A stretch of 64,000 nt of DNA. It comes from Thamnidium elegans. Its lineage: Eukaryota > Mucoromycota > Mucoromycetes > Mucorales > Mucoraceae. Positions 10,341 to 22,492 of the stretch are shown in pieces. Each line of letters starts with the position of its first letter. Positions within the stretch are counted from its first letter, which is position 1. Under the pieces are notes generated by a model. It saw nothing but the letters and a program-made list of their open reading frames with translations. It did not search any database and was not told where the DNA came from. The stretch spans positions 1-64,000 of the forward strand of contig JAIXMG010000004.1 in NCBI GenBank assembly GCA_025201345.1. Direction: 5' to 3'. A program made the translations under genes and the position numbers.

Positions 10341-11355
10341 TGCAGGAATGTCTAAGGTGCACCTGAATTAGAATGAAACAAAAAGAAAATCTATGACGGG
10401 GATACACATACCTTTATAACAAGAGCTAAAAAGAGTTGTTCATAATAATTTAGCGGGTTGCATGGCCTTGTGCTAGCTTATGCCCGGCGGTCGCTTTAGA
10501 AAGAGCTGTATCCTTTTGTACAGACATAAAGAAAACAAAAATGTTAAAAAAAAAAGCAGAACAATAAATGAATACAAGATATAAGCACCTTTAAAAAGTA
10601 CACACAAAAATACGTACTGGTGGCATGCATTGTAAATGAAAAGAGAAAGGAAGATTATTTATCTATTCTAAAAAAAAAAAAGGGATAGAATAAATATGTC
10701 TTAGGTTGATGAATGGTTGGTGGTCTATTTAATCATTTTTATGCTGTTCTACGCAAATGAAAGACTGCGACATTTTTGCCAACCACCTATTATTCTTCAT
10801 GGGAAGATTAGATAGCAACAAGCTCGTCTTTTAGACTTGCCTTCTTTGTATTTTGGGAGCTGGTCTAAGAGACGCCACGTTTCCTCGAATTATGAGACAC
10901 ACAAATTGTCTATTTTGAAGCACATAAGACTGATAGTAGTACATGTCATTCGTAAGTGACAGAACTTACCAAACATTTTTTTTTTTTTTTTTTACGCATA
11001 GTCTTTAAGAATATTTACTAAAACTTTTTTTTTTTTTTTTTGCATTTGGAGAGTAAGTGATAAAATCGTTGCGTTTTTAAAAAAAGTTCGATGCGTATCA
11101 TAAGAAAAAAAAATGACATTGATACGACTACTTTGGGGCCACGAGACGATCCTCCAAGAAAAACGTTATAAAAATTGCGAATGAGCACTTCTTATGCTGA
11201 AAGACTTTTTTGATTTACAGTCACGCGAATTAATAAAATAGCCAATCATACTTGACTTACTTTCTACTCAAAAAAAAGAAAGGGTAGCCCGGTAAATCCC
11301 CTGGGAGGCTTTGACAGTTTTTTTTTTTTTTTTTTACATATATTAAAAACCAAAA
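10341..11355. other. intergenic region upstream of uS11m
   Basis: No gene is seen. It holds one copy of a dispersed repeat (about 10494-10640, listed separately) and long T runs at about 10977-10993, 11024-11041 and 11320-11335. The last lies just before the uS11m start and is probably part of its promoter or 5' leader. Confidence 0.5.
10494..10640. repeat. dispersed repeat, copy 1
   Basis: About 145 bases match, with scattered changes, the segment at 22493-22640 in the same orientation. Shared blocks include ggt(c/t)gct(t/c)ta, tttgtac, aagaaaacaaaa, agcagaa, gatataagc, a run of A followed by (tac)gtac, and gcattgtaa. No coding frame is common to the copies. Confidence 0.7.
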
Positions 11356-12000
11356 ATGTTGGCCATTAAAAACACATTCCCCAAGGCCATAGCACGTTGG
11401 ACTCGTCCTTGTACTCAACCATTAAACCAAACACGTTTCAACAGCACAACACCTACTTTGGACCAAGAGAAATCGACCACTCAATTCGATGGTATTTTAA
11501 GCGTTTTGGCATCTTCCAAACCCGAAAACGACACTACATCCAACATCCTTAATGAATCTGCCAGAAATCAAAAGAACAGAAAGGGAGATAACGGTCCTTT
11601 AACTTTAGATATCAGTTCTTTTACTTCTTCTTTAGCTAATATGGGTCAAGCACCTCATCAACTTCATATCAACGCCAGTCCCAATAACACCATCATCACT
11701 TTAACCAGACCTACTGGAGCCCCCCTTGTGACCACCTCGGGCGGTTCTGCAGGATTTAAAAAAGCTGCTCGTAGTGGATATGAAGCTGCTCATCAAGCCG
11801 CTATGCAGCTCTTGGATAAAATGAACGCAAAGAATTTACAAGTACCTAATATTCATATCGTCCTCAAGGGGTTCGGCCCTGGTCGTGATGCTGCCTTCAA
11901 GGCTCTTGTCGGTGGATCACAATGGAATGTAAAGCGTATTACTGATGCTACCCCTATACCTTTTGGTGGTTGTAGACCTAAGAAGGCCAGACGTCTTTAG
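11356..12000 (+). CDS. MRPS11: mitochondrial small ribosomal subunit protein uS11m
   Basis: A single-exon gene of 214 residues. The C-terminal 115 residues carry the uS11 fold: HINASPNNTIITLTRPTG, then SGGSAGFKKAARSGYEAA, and the strongly conserved GFGPGRDAAFKAL and ITDATPIPFGGCRPKKARRL at the end. The N-terminal 100 residues begin with a basic, Thr/Ser-rich stretch with no acidic residues before about residue 30, as expected for a mitochondrial targeting sequence, which separates it from cytosolic uS11. The product binds the platform of the mitoribosomal small subunit near the 3' domain of the small rRNA. The ATG at 11356 follows a T-rich leader; no intron is needed. In yeast nomenclature the counterpart is Mrps18. 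Confidence 0.93.
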   Translation: MLAIKNTFPKAIARWTRPCTQPLNQTRFNSTTPTLDQEKSTTQFDGILSVLASSKPENDTTSNILNESARNQKNRKGDNGPLTLDISSFTSSLANMGQAPHQLHINASPNNTIITLTRPTGAPLVTTSGGSAGFKKAARSGYEAAHQAAMQLLDKMNAKNLQVPNIHIVLKGFGPGRDAAFKALVGGSQWNVKRITDATPIPFGGCRPKKARRL

Positions 12001-12183
12001 AAAAAGTAAAAAAAAAAAAAAAAAAGATACTATTTTTTTTTTATCATAATATATATGTACATATATATGCTGTAGATTTAAACTTTTTTTTTATATATAT
12101 AAAAAGAAAAAAACAATAATAAAAAAGATTATATAAAAAAAAGGGGGGGTGTATACAAAGTGTTTTTTATTATAATTATTTAC

Positions 12184-12906
12184 TTAAACAGTGGCAGTTG
12201 GAGGAGGAGCCATAGCAGGAGCCGTCATACCTTCAAACATACCATTCTTCTCATTCTTAAAAAAGAACTGCAGTGAAAACTGTTTAGAATCTTGATCCCA
12301 ATGTGTCCAAAATTTACCTGGTGTTTCATCCACTTTTTGACTTTGGATTTTAAATGCAATTGATTCATAAGGTTCAGCTGCCACAATCAAGTACTGATAA
12401 GCGTTATTAGGCGCTTCCACTTTCTGTTCATACGCACCCATAAATCGATGGCGAGGAATAACGTCTTCTGCAATCTGAGGGTATTGAATTTGGAACAAGA
12501 AACCAAGTTGTCTAGTAACAGGGTCGCGTACTTTAGTAACTCGGTAACCAGGTCTACCAATCTTGATGATATTGCGACGAGGAGCCACGAGCGGTTTAGC
12601 AGGTCCTACAGCTGTTTGTATAATATTGTTTTCTTTAGCTTCTTTAGCTGCTCTGCGTGCTAAATTCGTTTGATGCTTTTTTCCTTGTGTATGAGCAAGA
12701 TAAGACCCTTCGCTGGTATGTAACGTCAAACAAAGTTTACATTCGTATGAACCAAGATGATTCTTCATAAAGTATGGATCCTTTGCAATATCAATCGTTT
12801 CCATCGCAAGTTTACGAAGTCTCTCACGACGATCCACATTGGACTCTGAAAAACTGGCCACGCCTCCACTTCTATGCTTACTACCAACTCGGTTTTGGAA
12901 ATCCAT
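12184..12906 (-). CDS. PRP11: splicing factor 3A subunit 2 (Prp11/SF3A2)
   Basis: A single-exon gene of 240 residues. It opens MDFQNRVGSKHRSGGVAS, followed by the U1-like C2H2 finger CKLCLTLHTSEGSYLAHTQG with the closing KKH (residues about 56-78), and RPGYRVTKVRDPVTRQLGF, all signatures of SF3A2. SF3a joins the U2 snRNP and helps it bind the branch site during pre-spliceosome assembly, in the nucleus. The C-terminus is short (ending APPPTATV) and lacks the long proline repeat tail of the vertebrate protein, as is usual for fungal forms. It is convergent with uS11m upstream. Many genes in this window are intron-rich, but this one is intronless. Confidence 0.94.
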   Translation of the reverse strand: MDFQNRVGSKHRSGGVASFSESNVDRRERLRKLAMETIDIAKDPYFMKNHLGSYECKLCLTLHTSEGSYLAHTQGKKHQTNLARRAAKEAKENNIIQTAVGPAKPLVAPRRNIIKIGRPGYRVTKVRDPVTRQLGFLFQIQYPQIAEDVIPRHRFMGAYEQKVEAPNNAYQYLIVAAEPYESIAFKIQSQKVDETPGKFWTHWDQDSKQFSLQFFFKNEKNGMFEGMTAPAMAPPPTATV

Positions 12907-13175
12907 TTGCTGTTTTAAATATAAAAGATGGTTCTTAAAAAAAAAAGAGAGAAAAAAAAATGTGTGTAGCTTTTTAAAACAACTTTTTTGATAAAAAATA
13001 AACTACGGTCACATGATGCGCGTATCATCTGGACTGCTTTTACAATGTATCTCTCAATCCTCAGCTTTGGTGCCTGAAAACTCTTGCTATAATGACAGAG
13101 AAGCATCAATAATACTCTCGTAATATCTTTGAGATTAGAAATCCAAAAGAAAAAAAAAGATTACAAATTGAGCTT

Positions 13176-14632
13176 TTATGCTTCTTCCTTCAATGGCATA
13201 AACACTTTATTAACAATGAATTCAGTTGCTTCAAAAATGCCTTTCATTTTTAGCAACGTCATAAAAAAATCATTCATCTGTACAGCTATATCAAACGTAT
13301 CCACATCATTTGCTACAAAGAAATATAAGTACTATATATATATATATATATATATAACGCCAAAAACTTACAAGAACCCAAATTAAAAGCTTCCATCGAT
13401 AACCGAGGCTTGATATAATTTGCAGCATTACAATCCAATCGAAACTTGTCTGTATGTAAAACTTCAGTTTTCCATTCTAGTGTTAAATACGCTGAACTAG
13501 TTCCTTCAAACATCAGTCGCGATGGTGATAATAATTCAACATGTAATTCTGTATTAGAAAACCGGTCTATTAATTTATCGAATATTCTTTTGCGTTCTTT
13601 TTCAAGTGTTGTATAGTGTACTATCACTCTAAAGAACTGTAGTAAATCGCATTCTTCTCGTATCCTTATTATATAACAATTAGAAAAATAGTAAAAAATG
13701 GGTTATAACCTTTTACCTTTCTAATATATCACCAATTTCCATTTGCATTTCAATCCCAACCTCAAATACTAAATTTGACATCGTCATGGATGGTTCAAGT
13801 ACATCAAAAGTGATATTAAATTCCATATCGTTACAACTACCTCCTAATTCACAATGACGAATTTCACCTAATGTCTTTTTTTTTTAAAAAAAACATTTTT
13901 TTTTCTTTTTTTTTTTTCCTCAGTTACCTTCTGCATTTGTGTTACTTTCTAATACATTATCTGCTTTTACAAAATGAACCGACGAATACTTTTCTTGCTT
14001 AAGTACCCATTTATCCTCTAATGCTTCTTTACGGATACCAGCATGAGGTTTAATAAAATCGGTAGTTGAGAAATCGTTTACATCATCTGCCGGTGCACTT
14101 GATAAGAGTAACAAATACTCACTTTTTTCAACAGCAAAAAAAAAAAATTGTTAAAAAAAAAGCGTATCAAAATGTTAAATCTATATAGTATATTTACAAT
14201 ATAACATCTAAATCAGGTATATCTTCGGTATTTTCCTCATTTTCTTGTTTCTCCGCATGCATTGCTCTTTCCTCCGGCGTCATATTGGTCAGTGAAGCTT
14301 CCAGCGCTCTTCTTGCCTTTCTATCTTCAAGTCTATCTTCCATAACTCTAACTTTTGACTCCATACGATTTACTTGGTTCTTTAACGCTTTTAATTGCTC
14401 GTCTAATTTTACTGGATCATCCGATTCAAATATTCCGTTAATGTTCTAAGCTATAACCATTAGTCTTTATGTACCTGTATTTTAAAGAAGAAGAAAAAAA
14501 AGAGAGACATACAATAGGATCATCTATTTCATCGTTTGAAACTTCTTCTCTCGCTCTTAATAGTCTCTCATTAAATGCATTACTTGTTGTTCTATGCTCA
14601 AACTCTAAACCTTCCATTTCATGGTCTGACAT
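13176..14632 (-). CDS. CENPP: CENP-P-like kinetochore (CCAN/COMA) subunit
   Basis: Six exons: 14632-14513, 14445-14198, 14121-13928, 13867-13717, 13664-13372 and 13312-13176, all GT-AG with agreeing phase, give 380 residues. Residues about 54-90 form a charged heptad-like coiled coil (DEQLKALKNQVNRMESKV...). The rest aligns in pattern with vertebrate CENP-P: an entry motif ELGGSCNDMEFNITFDVLE, then an acidic/hydrophobic strand, LLQFFRVIVHY, a basic helix, AYLTLEWKTEV, and a C-terminal helix FFMTLLKMKGIFEATEFIV. Tandem RWD domains would be expected in the middle. CENP-P partners with CENP-O/Q/U on the inner kinetochore; yeast Ctf19 is the counterpart. Recognition rests on remembered motif order, so a profile search is the right test. 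It lies between Prp11 and a carrier gene with no functional link. Confidence 0.72.
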
Positions 14633-15510
14633 TGTTTTTTTTTTTTTAGAAAAAAATAATAAAAAAAAATTGTATATATAAAAAAGACTTGCAAAAGCAA
14701 ACAGTTTTTTTTAAAAAAAAAAAATCAATTGACGTGACTTGTTAAAATGCCTTGAATGGGTGATCCTATAGTCTCTCTGTGGAGGAGAAGAAGGCAAAAG
14801 ATATCAAGTTTTTATATATGCAGTTAGAATACTGTAATGTACTACTATACCCCCTTAATTTTTAATTAAAATTAAGAATTATTCTGGCGTTTTTTTCTCC
14901 CCAAACAACTCTCGGTACTTGAATCGTATCTCTTATCGCTATCGCTGTTTTGAACAGAAGATCGCATACAAGATTATATCCTGCAAATTTATAATAAAGA
15001 AGTGAGGTCTCACCATTTACAACGCAAAAGATTAAAGTCCAATGGGCTAGTACGGACGTAAGGAAATAAATAGAGACGTTCACAGATGAAAAAGATAGAC
15101 CGTTTGGGGGAGGGGGGTCTTGAAACTCCTCTGCAGCATCTAAACAAAAACAAGCCTTCGGCTGTTAGTATGTCGAGTACGTATTCATGGAAACAGGGCT
15201 TTTTATTTTTTTAATGCTAGGTTATGCGCCTAACACAAAGAAAAATACAGTTTTGCCTTTCGACATATTCTACACTTAGAAAATGCCAAGACTGTATGCA
15301 TAACCTGTATACTAATTTACATCACTTTTTTAAAACTAATATATATCAAAAAGAACAGTGATAAAATTTAGTCTGCTTAATCGAGAGAAGTCATGTTTTC
15401 ATCTGAGATTAAACAGTACTACGCACACACAAACAGTAGATAATCTCTATGAAACAAATTTTTTTTTTTTTTCCTTTTTTATTTTTTTTTTTATTATTTT
15501 CAACTAGTCA
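14633..15510. other. intergenic, divergent promoters of CENP-P-like and carrier genes
   Basis: No convincing gene. A minus-strand open frame at 14862-15083 (hydrophobic start, ending GEKNARIILNFN) may be a fragment but has no support. A T8A12 palindrome lies at 14705-14724, and T-rich tracts at 15461-15493 immediately precede the carrier start codon. Confidence 0.5.
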
Positions 15511-15991
15511 ATGAGTTACGCTGCGAATTGGTGGAAAGACTTTGCGTAAGTCCTTTGAAACTAACAATTTTCCTGTTCTACTCTTTTTTTTTTTTTTTTT
15601 TTTTGTATTCATATTTTTTTTTTTTAATACAGACAAACTCATGAAAATCTTAAACATTCCATTGCTGGTGCAGGCGCTGGTATTATATCCTCGGTAGTCA
15701 CTTGTCCGCTAGATGTTGTAAAGACTAGATTACAAAACCAGGGCCGACAAGAGGTTGGTACTATCGAATATAGAGGCACAGTTGGTAAATTATTTTTTTA
15801 TTATTCGAAAACTGCATATATGCGTTTACTAAAGATATAATATATAGGTACACTGAAAAGAATTAGACTAGAAGAAGGATTTCGGGGACTGTATAGAGGA
15901 TTAGGACCTACTGTAGTAGGATACCTGCCTACATGGGCAATTTATTTTACTGTATATGATTATTGTAAAATAGCGTGGGCAAAGGACCTTG

Positions 15992-16022
<31 letters not shown>

Positions 16023-16777
16023 TGAGGAGAAAAAAATATGTAAAACTAAAAAAATAAAGTTAATAGGCAACCCAGGAAATGATTGGATGTTACATATAGC
16101 TTCCGCAATGACTGCGGGTATGGCATCTACTTCCCTTACAAATCCTGTATGGGTGATCAAAACTAGATTTATGGTAAGCTCCATAAATAGCATGTGTGAA
16201 ATCAGTTTAGAATGACTAATATTATTATTACAGTCACAGAGTAAGAGATCATTACATCGATACAACAACATTTTCGACGCATTCACAACAATTGCTAAAA
16301 ACGAAGGCATTCGAGGATTTTATAAAGGATTGGGACCATCATTAATTGGTGTAAGCCATGTTGCTATTCAGTTTCCACTCTATGAAAAATTAAAATCTTT
16401 ATTATCTGAGAAAAGTATGCAATCTGATACTGTTAATATCTTGTTGGCTTCAGCGGTTTCTAAGATGGTTGCAAGTACTGCTACTTATCCTCACGAAGTA
16501 AAAAAAAAAATATACAAAAAAAAAATCATGCAATATGCTTTATAATTAATATATTTTCAAATAGGTTATTCGTACAAGATTACAAAATCAGTTTGTAAAA
16601 CCGTACAAATATAAAGGCATATTTCACGCTGTCAAGGTTATTTCATACGAAGAAAGTATTCGTGGATTTTATAAAGGCATTTCAACAAACCTCTTACGCA
16701 CCGTACCTGCTTCTGCAATCACCATTCTTACTTATGAATTAATCGTTAGAAAATTGGATCATTTAAAAGACTTTTAA
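15511..16777 (+). CDS. YIA6: mitochondrial NAD+ (pyridine nucleotide) carrier, YIA6/NDT1 type
   Basis: Six exons: 15511-15545, 15633-15784, 15848-15991, 16067-16173, 16234-16497 and 16565-16777, give 304 residues. Three mitochondrial carrier repeats are visible, each with its signature: PLDVVKTRLQ, PVWVIKTRF and PHEVIRTRLQ. A Trp in the second signature (P-x-W) marks the NAD+/FAD/folate/pyrimidine nucleotide subgroup. The blocks GYLPTWAIYFTVYDYCK, HVAIQFPLYEKLK, SAVSKMVASTATYPHE and TNLLRTVPASAIT match the yeast NAD+ carrier pattern best; a folate/FAD carrier (FLX1) is the main alternative. It sits in the inner mitochondrial membrane with six transmembrane helices. The intron at 15992-16066 contains a long A run. 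No extended matrix N-terminus like that of yeast YIA6 is present. Confidence 0.87.
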
Positions 16778-17603
16778 AAAAAAAAATGTACACACAATTT
16801 TATACCCTCTTCTACACACAACTCACACAAAGTATACTGCTATAAATAAATAAAGTCTAAACACCACTTTGCTATAAATATTGGTCTAATCTCCGCAATA
16901 TTTTTTCACTTTGTTTCTAATCTGACAAGATTACATAAGATCAGTAAGAGATGTCGCCAGTAACTTTTTTCTTTTTTTTTCCATTGTTTTTGATTTATAC
17001 ACGTTTGCAATGTGACGTACAAAGCAAGGGGATAAAGACGTATGTCCCCTTTTAGCTTAGGAATTTGTAGCTGGAAATCAATACTGTATATTAATGCTAC
17101 ACACTGTTATCTATTCCCAAATATAGCAATCAAAGTTATCTTTTGTCCCTGATCATACAATAGGAAATCAATAAAAATGTGTGTGTACAGTTTAAATATG
17201 CAGGGTTTTTTTTTTATATATAAAGAAAATAGTAATAAGATCAGTATATTTGTATTAAATTATTTTTCTAGTGTATTTTACATAAGAAATCATAAAAATA
17301 AACTGTGTGTGATACAAAAGAAATAGAAGAACATCTTTTTTTACGATAAGCTGGATTTTTTTTTTTCTGTAAAATAGGTTCTTGAGAAATAAGCAACCTA
17401 CCGTTTTTTTTTTTTATAGTTTTCTCACGATGTCTAGTTTACCGTGCGAATACTAAATTACTTTTTATAGAAAGACACTTTTTTAATGAGGGGGATATAG
17501 AAATATTAAAAAATTTATTAAAGAAAAAAAAAAAAGACAACAGTCCTGCTGGTTTTTTTTTTTTTATAGTTGTTAAGTTAAAAAAAGGAAGGGATTATAT
17601 AAA
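16778..17603. other. convergent intergenic region
   Basis: The 3' flanks of the NAD+ carrier and PTR2 genes. The sequence is A/T-rich with many homopolymers and I see no gene, RNA or repeat in it. Confidence 0.6.
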
Positions 17604-19333
17604 TTAGACAGTGCCCTTTTCGACTTCATATTCGACAGTAGCATTGTAAGGCTTTTCAGCAGGTTGAGTACGAGTAATAGCATCATCCTCAGCATCAGTG
17701 ATATCATTCTTGTGATGACAGATATAGACCAAGATAGTACACACGAAACAAGCAATGGAGATACCAGCGTACATCCACATAACTTTAGGATCCACAGCAA
17801 CAGAAACCAAAGCGAAACCAAGAATGGAAGCAACACAGTTAGTGAACAAGAACAAAGCCATCACAATCGACTTCATGGACTCGGGGGCCTTCTTGTAAGC
17901 GTATTCAAGACCCGTAATAGCCGCAAAGATTTCAGAGAAGGCAGTAAAGATATAAGAGGGAATTTGGTAACCGGCAGAGATAGGATAAGGTTCAGTGTTG
18001 GAGTAAATCATGGATTGAACACCAGCAGAGTAAGCCATAGCACAAGAAGCAAAGAAGAAACCAAGTGTAATACGGATAATGGGACGCATAGGGAAACCCA
18101 TCTTACGAAGGAGAGGATAACCGAAACGATCCATTAAAGGAATGGTAATAATCAAGACGAGAGGATCAATGTTTTGCATAATATCGTTGGGGACGTTACC
18201 GGTCCACATGGTACTGGCTTGAGAGATAAGATTATTGGTCATTTGAGAGTAACATAACCAGTAAATAGGGTACCAACAGAAAACAATACAAGCTCTAAGA
18301 GCACGTTTTAATTCATCAACAAACACATCATCCCAAGTAGCGAGTTTAGCGAGTTCAGGGTATTCAATTGCGAGGTTAGAAGGCTTACAGGCCTCCATAC
18401 CACCTCTGACCTTGGTACTGTACCAGAATAATCTACCAGCTTCAACAAAGACAGAACCACGAGGAGGATTTTGCACATAACGCTTACGATACACAACAAG
18501 CACGATAATACCGGGAATAAACATCAAGGTAGGTAAAAGATAAGCAGGCCAGAATCCAACATTCTTTTCTAATTCAGTAGTGGCAATAGCAGAGAGAGAA
18601 CCGACGTTAATACCCCAGTAGAAGTAAGTAAAAATCTTTTGGTAGGTAGCTTGAGGGGTCACAATAACACGTTCACCCTTGGCGGTAGTGGTAACATAAG
18701 CAGATCGACTAGTATATTGCTCGGCAACAAGAGGAGACACGTTTGATTTGATACCACCGGTACCGAAACCAATAATAATAATCGCAACAATAAAACCGGG
18801 GAAAGCAGCACCGCTTTCAATACCCATTGGGGAAGCAGTAGCAGTCAAGATAACCAAACCAATAAAGTAAATGATGGAGAACATAAGAATAGAGCGGTAT
18901 TTACCAAGGTATTGATCGGCAATAATGGCACCGATAATAGGTGTAATATAACACCAGAATTGGAAGAATGTAGTTAAAGCAGTAGCAGTTTGATGACCTT
19001 TACCCATGGCACCAGCTTGTTCAGCAGGGTCTAATATTTTACATAAAAATTAAAAAAAGTTTTTTTTTTTTTTGTATCGAAATACTTACAGCTTGGGGGA
19101 GCAGGATGTTGAATATAATTTTGGAAGGGACCACTAAGACCATAGTAAGTAAAACGTTCACAAAACTCAATGATAATGACAAGGTAAGCAGAAGAAGGAA
19201 TCTTATCACTGATTTCGCGAAGTTCTAAACGATCTTGAGCTGTAGGTTCGGGTCCAGCGAGTTCATCATCTTGAAACTCTGCGTCGTCATAGGAATGCTG
19301 AGAAGCTTTTTCTTGCTCTACTTTCTCAGACAT
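17604..19333 (-). CDS. PTR2: PTR2-type di/tripeptide transporter (POT family)
   Basis: Two exons (19333-19090 and 19030-17604, 59-nt intron, phase 1) give 556 residues. The proton-coupling ExxER motif EFCERFTYYG is at residues 56-65, directly followed by GLSGPFQNYI. The PTR2 family signature FTYFYWGINVGSL is present, as are GGIKSNVSPLVAEQY and about 12 hydrophobic segments. The loop with YVTTTAKGERVIVTPQATYQ separates helices 5 and 6 region, as in fungal PTR2. The protein imports di- and tripeptides with protons at the plasma membrane. The N-terminal 45 residues are acidic and hydrophilic, a likely site for ubiquitin-dependent control as in yeast. Codon usage looks more G/C-tolerant than the neighbours, consistent with good expression. 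Confidence 0.94.
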
Positions 19334-21061
19334 TATTTTATTATATATGTATTAAGGTATAAGTATAAAAAAAGAGATACAAAAAGATTTTGGATTTGGA
19401 AATTTTATCTAGTTTTATATACACTTTATTAACTCCGTTTAGGTTACACCAAAACTTAATCAAGACAATACAACCTCAGTTAAACAAATGACTTTCCGCA
19501 CACTTGTCAGACCAATCATAGAAATTGGGACACGGATCTGATGCCCTTCGATCCTAGTAACTAGTTTTTTTGCCATATGATACTTTTTTTTTAAAAAAAT
19601 ATATATATATATATCCTGGGTTCTAAAATGTTGTATACTCTCGAGATTAAAAATATATATATATATACATATATTATACTTTTGTGTATTTAATAACAAA
19701 ATTAGACATATTCTCGAAATATATATCTAAAATGGAATAAATATATCTTCCGGTTTTTTTTGTATTATTCTTCATGTTCTTTTTTTACTGTAATTATATC
19801 TCCAAATTAGAATGATTTATTTCAAGTGGACACATGGCAACCTTTTTTTTTTTTTTTTCTCACAGTAACTCCGGTCCTCCAATAAATTGCTTTATTTCTT
19901 CTCACGCTAGGATCCAGTGTGTTTCCCTCCTATTAAATTTTTTTCCTTTTTACTAGCGCCTATTATAATATCATTCATATCCAATAACAAATATGATGAC
20001 CTAACCTTATCTATTTTGTTCGATTAACTCCAATTCGTAGATCTACTCATTTTTGCAACAACAACAAAAAAAAGTCACATGTAAAGATTAGTTGTATATT
20101 TTACTTTTGGAAATTCCTTCCCAAACCAATTGCATGCGTATTTTAAATAATAACCGAAAAAAGCTGGTGATTTGTATAGTTTTTTAGTTTTTTTTTTTTT
20201 TTTTTTTTTTCGGTTCTAGTATTTACCGTCTGTTTTTTAGTTGTATACACGTAGGTAACCGAAAAAATAAGATGATGGTTACTTCTACCAGCATAGTGTA
20301 TTGCATTGTGCCTCACTAAGTTACACTGCAGTATCTTTTTTTTTTAACCAAATCCCCCCCCCCATTATTCTTCCAGAGGGGTAATAGCTTTCTTTTTACC
20401 GTAAAAAGATTAGCATAATTTTCCGTAGTTTTTATCTGTTTGATAGGTTTCTTAAAAATTTCGATTTTACCGAATAAATGTCAAATAGGTTTTTAACTAA
20501 ATTAATCGGATGACAACGATAGCTGAGAAAGAATTCTCTCGACCAGTCTTGTTGACTTATTTTATTATGACTCAGTGTCTAAATGAACCACTTGCGTAAA
20601 AAAAAAAAAGTGTGCTGTAAATAGTATAAAGAAAAGTAGAATTAAAGGGACTTTTAATCTTATTTTTGACACGGAAATCCAAGGGTTCTAAAGAGTACAC
20701 ATTTCTTGTAATTATATATCCTTTTATAACATTATTCTTAAAATGGTTGAATGTCCCCCTTTTTACTTGCTGATATTTACCAAATATGTTGAATATAAAA
20801 AATAATTGTTCTATTATGATTTTTCCATTTGTTTAGTAGTAATCAAATGTGTGAGAAAAGATGAAAATGGCTCAGTGTATATAAAGCACATGTCTATTTC
20901 TTTATGATTTGAAGAAAAAGGCTTTATCTGTTTCATGCGCATTGATTATGTAAATTAGTTTAACTATATATATTATAAACTTAGTTAATCAATTGAATTC
21001 ATGCTCTTTTACAACAGCAACAAAAGCACGTAAAAAAACTAAAATATACACGCTCCCCTCC

Positions 21062-21092
<31 letters not shown>

Positions 21093-21801
21093 AGCGCCTA
21101 CTACTACTTTTTTTTTTCGTATCTATGCCGTATCTATGCGCGATTAAAATGAATTAATACAGATAATGTAAATATTTACAAACATTACAAGTTCTCACAC
21201 CATCTATAGCATGAGTTTTTTTTCAGTAACTTGCTAGTATATATCCAGGGTTTTCGTGTTTGTAATAAAACTGTGTGGTAACGTTACATCAAGAAGTAAT
21301 CTAGATGAATAATATAAAGAGATATTAATTACGTGCTTTTCTAAAGAGAGAGAGAAAGAGAGAGAGATGTTAGGACGTGAGTCCGGGTTCTCGTTCTAAA
21401 TATATATAGACTGCTCAAAAAAAAAAAAAAGTTTACAAATCATATATAATTTCGATAGAAGCTTTCATTTATTTATTTTTGCACAAGTTAAAATGACATG
21501 GCAGCAGAGGGGGATACATACATTATTACTATAAAAGAAAATACTTTCTTCATTTAGAACATTTAAAACTGTAATCATGAGACTACTTCAAAAATAGTAA
21601 GTCATCTGACAAATCGTTTTAAATTATAGCAAATGCACACAAAAAAAAACATCCCAGCTAAGCACGCCTTTTTTTTGAAGGTGGGACGAGCTTTATCTGA
21701 AAACCTTAAAGTAACGGGGTGCAGTTTGTGTCCCAGGGATCCTGATTTATTGTGGGAAAATAAAATTACCATTTTAGTGAAATTGAATCGGCCGCTCCCG
21801 C

Positions 21802-21830
21802 TTTATTTGTAGCAAGAATCTACAAATAAA
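21802..21830. repeat. perfect 11-bp hairpin
   Basis: TTTATTTGTAG (21802-21812) is followed by a 7-base loop and its exact reverse complement CTACAAATAAA (21820-21830). It is far from any gene (about 950 bp upstream of the RFC gene). Whether it is transcribed is unknown. Confidence 0.75.
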
Positions 21831-22492
21831 AACCGCTTATACAGTCACTGTCCACGGAGAGAATGCCCATAATTGTGATTAAATTACTATGTGCAGATCC
21901 CTTCTTGCAATAGCTCTATAACCGCAATTTCCATCGCAAGCACCTAAATCGTAATGTAAATAAGATGATCGTTTTAATTTTCATTTTTCGTACCACTTGA
22001 ATACTAGCAATCCAAGGGCGTGCAACGAAGGTATGATGTTTTCAACGAAATACAATCTCTCATCATAAAATATGGCGTAATTTGGCAAATCAAGTGAAAT
22101 GAACAAAATGTATTGATATCTTAAAATCTATGGAAATTTGAAGATATACACGTTAAACTATCGTGTTTTTTTTTTCGTCCAGAGTTTTACGTTGCACTCT
22201 TCGTAAGGTATCTCATCTAACATCAAAATAACACAATCAAGTATAGGTGGGTAGCTGTGTTGAATTTTTGCCAAATCATGAATAACCACAGAGAAGCCTT
22301 TGGTCGACCAAGTAGATTCACTAGAACATTTACACGCTCTTCTTCAAGTAAGCAAGGTTTTCCAAAAAAAAAAAACACACACACACACACGTCCATTCTA
22401 CGCTTCCTATTGAGTGATTAAGTTTTTCATCATATAGTAGCAGCTCTATTTAAGGGTGAAATCCAATTTCACAAAACCACTAAATAGAGGTG

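Noticed and set aside
14862..15083. Minus-strand open frame starting MNVSIYFLTS
   Set aside because: No recognisable family, no partner exons and a location between two promoters; not enough to call a gene.
17664..18137. Plus-strand open frame inside PTR2
   Set aside because: It is the antisense shadow of the transporter exon, whose membrane motifs are unmistakable.
19460..19699. Minus-strand open frame with RIEGHQIRVPISMIG
   Set aside because: Much of it is translated AT microsatellite (IYIYI); the rest is too short and has no splice or start support.
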